6,140 nt of DNA from Flavobacteriales bacterium. GTDB lineage: Bacteria > Bacteroidota > Bacteroidia > Flavobacteriales_E > Vicingaceae. The stretch is taken from positions 1 to 6,140 of the forward strand of contig JAESUI010000040.1 in NCBI GenBank assembly GCA_016763135.1. The letters run 5' to 3'. The notes under the pieces are model-generated. The model had not been told where the DNA came from. It was given only the letters and a program-made list of their open reading frames with translations, and made no database searches. The translations under genes and the position numbers were made by a program. Within the stretch, counting starts at the first letter, position 1, and every line of letters starts with the position of its first letter. Positions 5,834 to 6,140 of this stretch are shown in pieces.

Positions 5834-6140
5834 TTATTTTACTTTCCTTAGGATTTCTAACACAGCATCTTTTACCACTTCCTTAGTCGAAGACTCCACA
5901 TTATAAAATGCTTTATAAATTTGCTGATGACTTGGATTTTTTGTTTTTGGAGTTTCAAACATTTCAGAAAGTTGTTTAGCCAAATCTTTTTTATTGACTG
6001 GCTCATTAGAAACAACATCTAATATTAAATCAAACAAATGAGATAATTGATTGACCGAAAGCGAGGTCTTGCATCGGTAGATTGGGTGAGCCTCGCTTTC
6101 CCTATTTGAATTTTGCAAATCGCTCACAGCAGGGTTAGTC
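5834..6140 (-). CDS. Conserved-looking protein of unknown function, possibly from an integrative element (N-terminus outside window)
   Basis: The frame is open to the window edge: upstream of GTG 6127 it still reads TNPA, so the protein probably starts beyond position 6140. At least 101 residues are visible, soluble, with no signal or membrane segment. I recognise no enzymatic motif. The arrangement LSVNQLSHLFDLILD, then DLAKQLSEMFETPKTKNPS, then QQIYKAFYNVESSTKEVVKD and a closing Ile/Leu helix resembles the C-terminal part of hypothetical proteins found on Bacteroidota conjugative or integrative elements, where a 'FxTxxxKxxSxxxIxxxFY' pattern ends the chain. That resemblance is from memory of such proteins and is moderate at best. 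Its place past tRNA-Asn, facing the tRNA, fits the end of an island. The GTG 6127 reading of 97 residues is the alternative start. A 10-bp inverted repeat lies within the frame. Confidence 0.55.
   Translation of the reverse strand, partial: TNPAVSDLQNSNRESEAHPIYRCKTSLSVNQLSHLFDLILDVVSNEPVNKKDLAKQLSEMFETPKTKNPSHQQIYKAFYNVESSTKEVVKDAVLEILRKVK
6057..6100. repeat. 10-bp inverted repeat inside the terminal ORF
   Basis: GAAAGCGAGG (6057-6066) and CCTCGCTTTC (6091-6100) are perfect reverse complements separated by 24 nt. They lie within the - strand reading frame, encoding parts of RESEAHP and CKTSLS. GC content in the arms is above that of the surroundings. It may be an RNA hairpin near the 5' part of the message, a binding site or chance. 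Confidence 0.5.

Noticed and set aside
1..6140. CRISPR array, insertion sequence ends or a toxin/defence cassette
   Set aside because: No regularly spaced repeats, transposase motifs or nuclease/defence domains were seen on either strand.

Overview
The window is low-GC DNA from a member of the Bacteroidota, most likely a flavobacteria-like lineage. The reasons are the AT-rich codon use, two promoters that fit the Bacteroidota consensus (TTG, a spacer of about 20 nt, TAnnTTTG), a Bacteroidota-style SCO / oxidase-subunit-III / subunit-IV / lipoprotein cytochrome cluster, and an adenosine-kinase-type PfkB protein. A genus cannot be named from the sequence.

Layout. (1) Positions 2-1434, + strand: the end of a respiratory cluster. 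It holds the C-terminus of an SCO1/SenC-like copper chaperone, a five-helix heme-copper oxidase subunit III homologue that looks NorE-like, an 81-residue subunit IV (NorF-like) membrane protein 1 nt downstream, and a lipoprotein cytochrome c that is now broken. The cytochrome carries a one-base frameshift, its heme motif reads CTEFH instead of CxxCH, and no axial Met is visible. (2) Positions 1485-4397, + strand: a heme-biosynthesis operon with its own consensus promoter. It encodes one 729-residue protein in which glutamyl-tRNA reductase (HemA) is fused in frame to hydroxymethylbilane synthase (HemC), followed closely by uroporphyrinogen-III synthase (HemD). The fused HemC half keeps the catalytic Asp and the cofactor Cys but differs at two positions that are substrate-binding arginines in E. 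coli. (3) Positions 4404-4433: a bidirectional terminator hairpin between the convergent hemD and the adenosine kinase-like gene (4443-5444, - strand), which has its own promoter. (4) Positions 5445-5633: a divergent intergenic region rich in palindromes. (5) Positions 5634-5750: tRNA-Asn(GUU) and a strong hairpin terminator. (6) Positions 5755-6140: a short direct repeat, and the C-terminal part of a - strand ORF that resembles proteins carried on Bacteroidota integrative elements. This may be the edge of an island inserted at the tRNA.

How the genes work together: HemA, HemC and HemD give three steps from glutamyl-tRNA to uroporphyrinogen III (HemB and HemL are not here), feeding heme to respiratory enzymes such as the oxidase or NO-reductase module encoded just upstream. 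The two clusters have separate transcription signals, so the link is functional and positional rather than a shared operon. The points most worth following up are the HemA-HemC fusion with its altered active-site arginines, and the decayed cytochrome beside an otherwise intact NorE/NorF-like pair.
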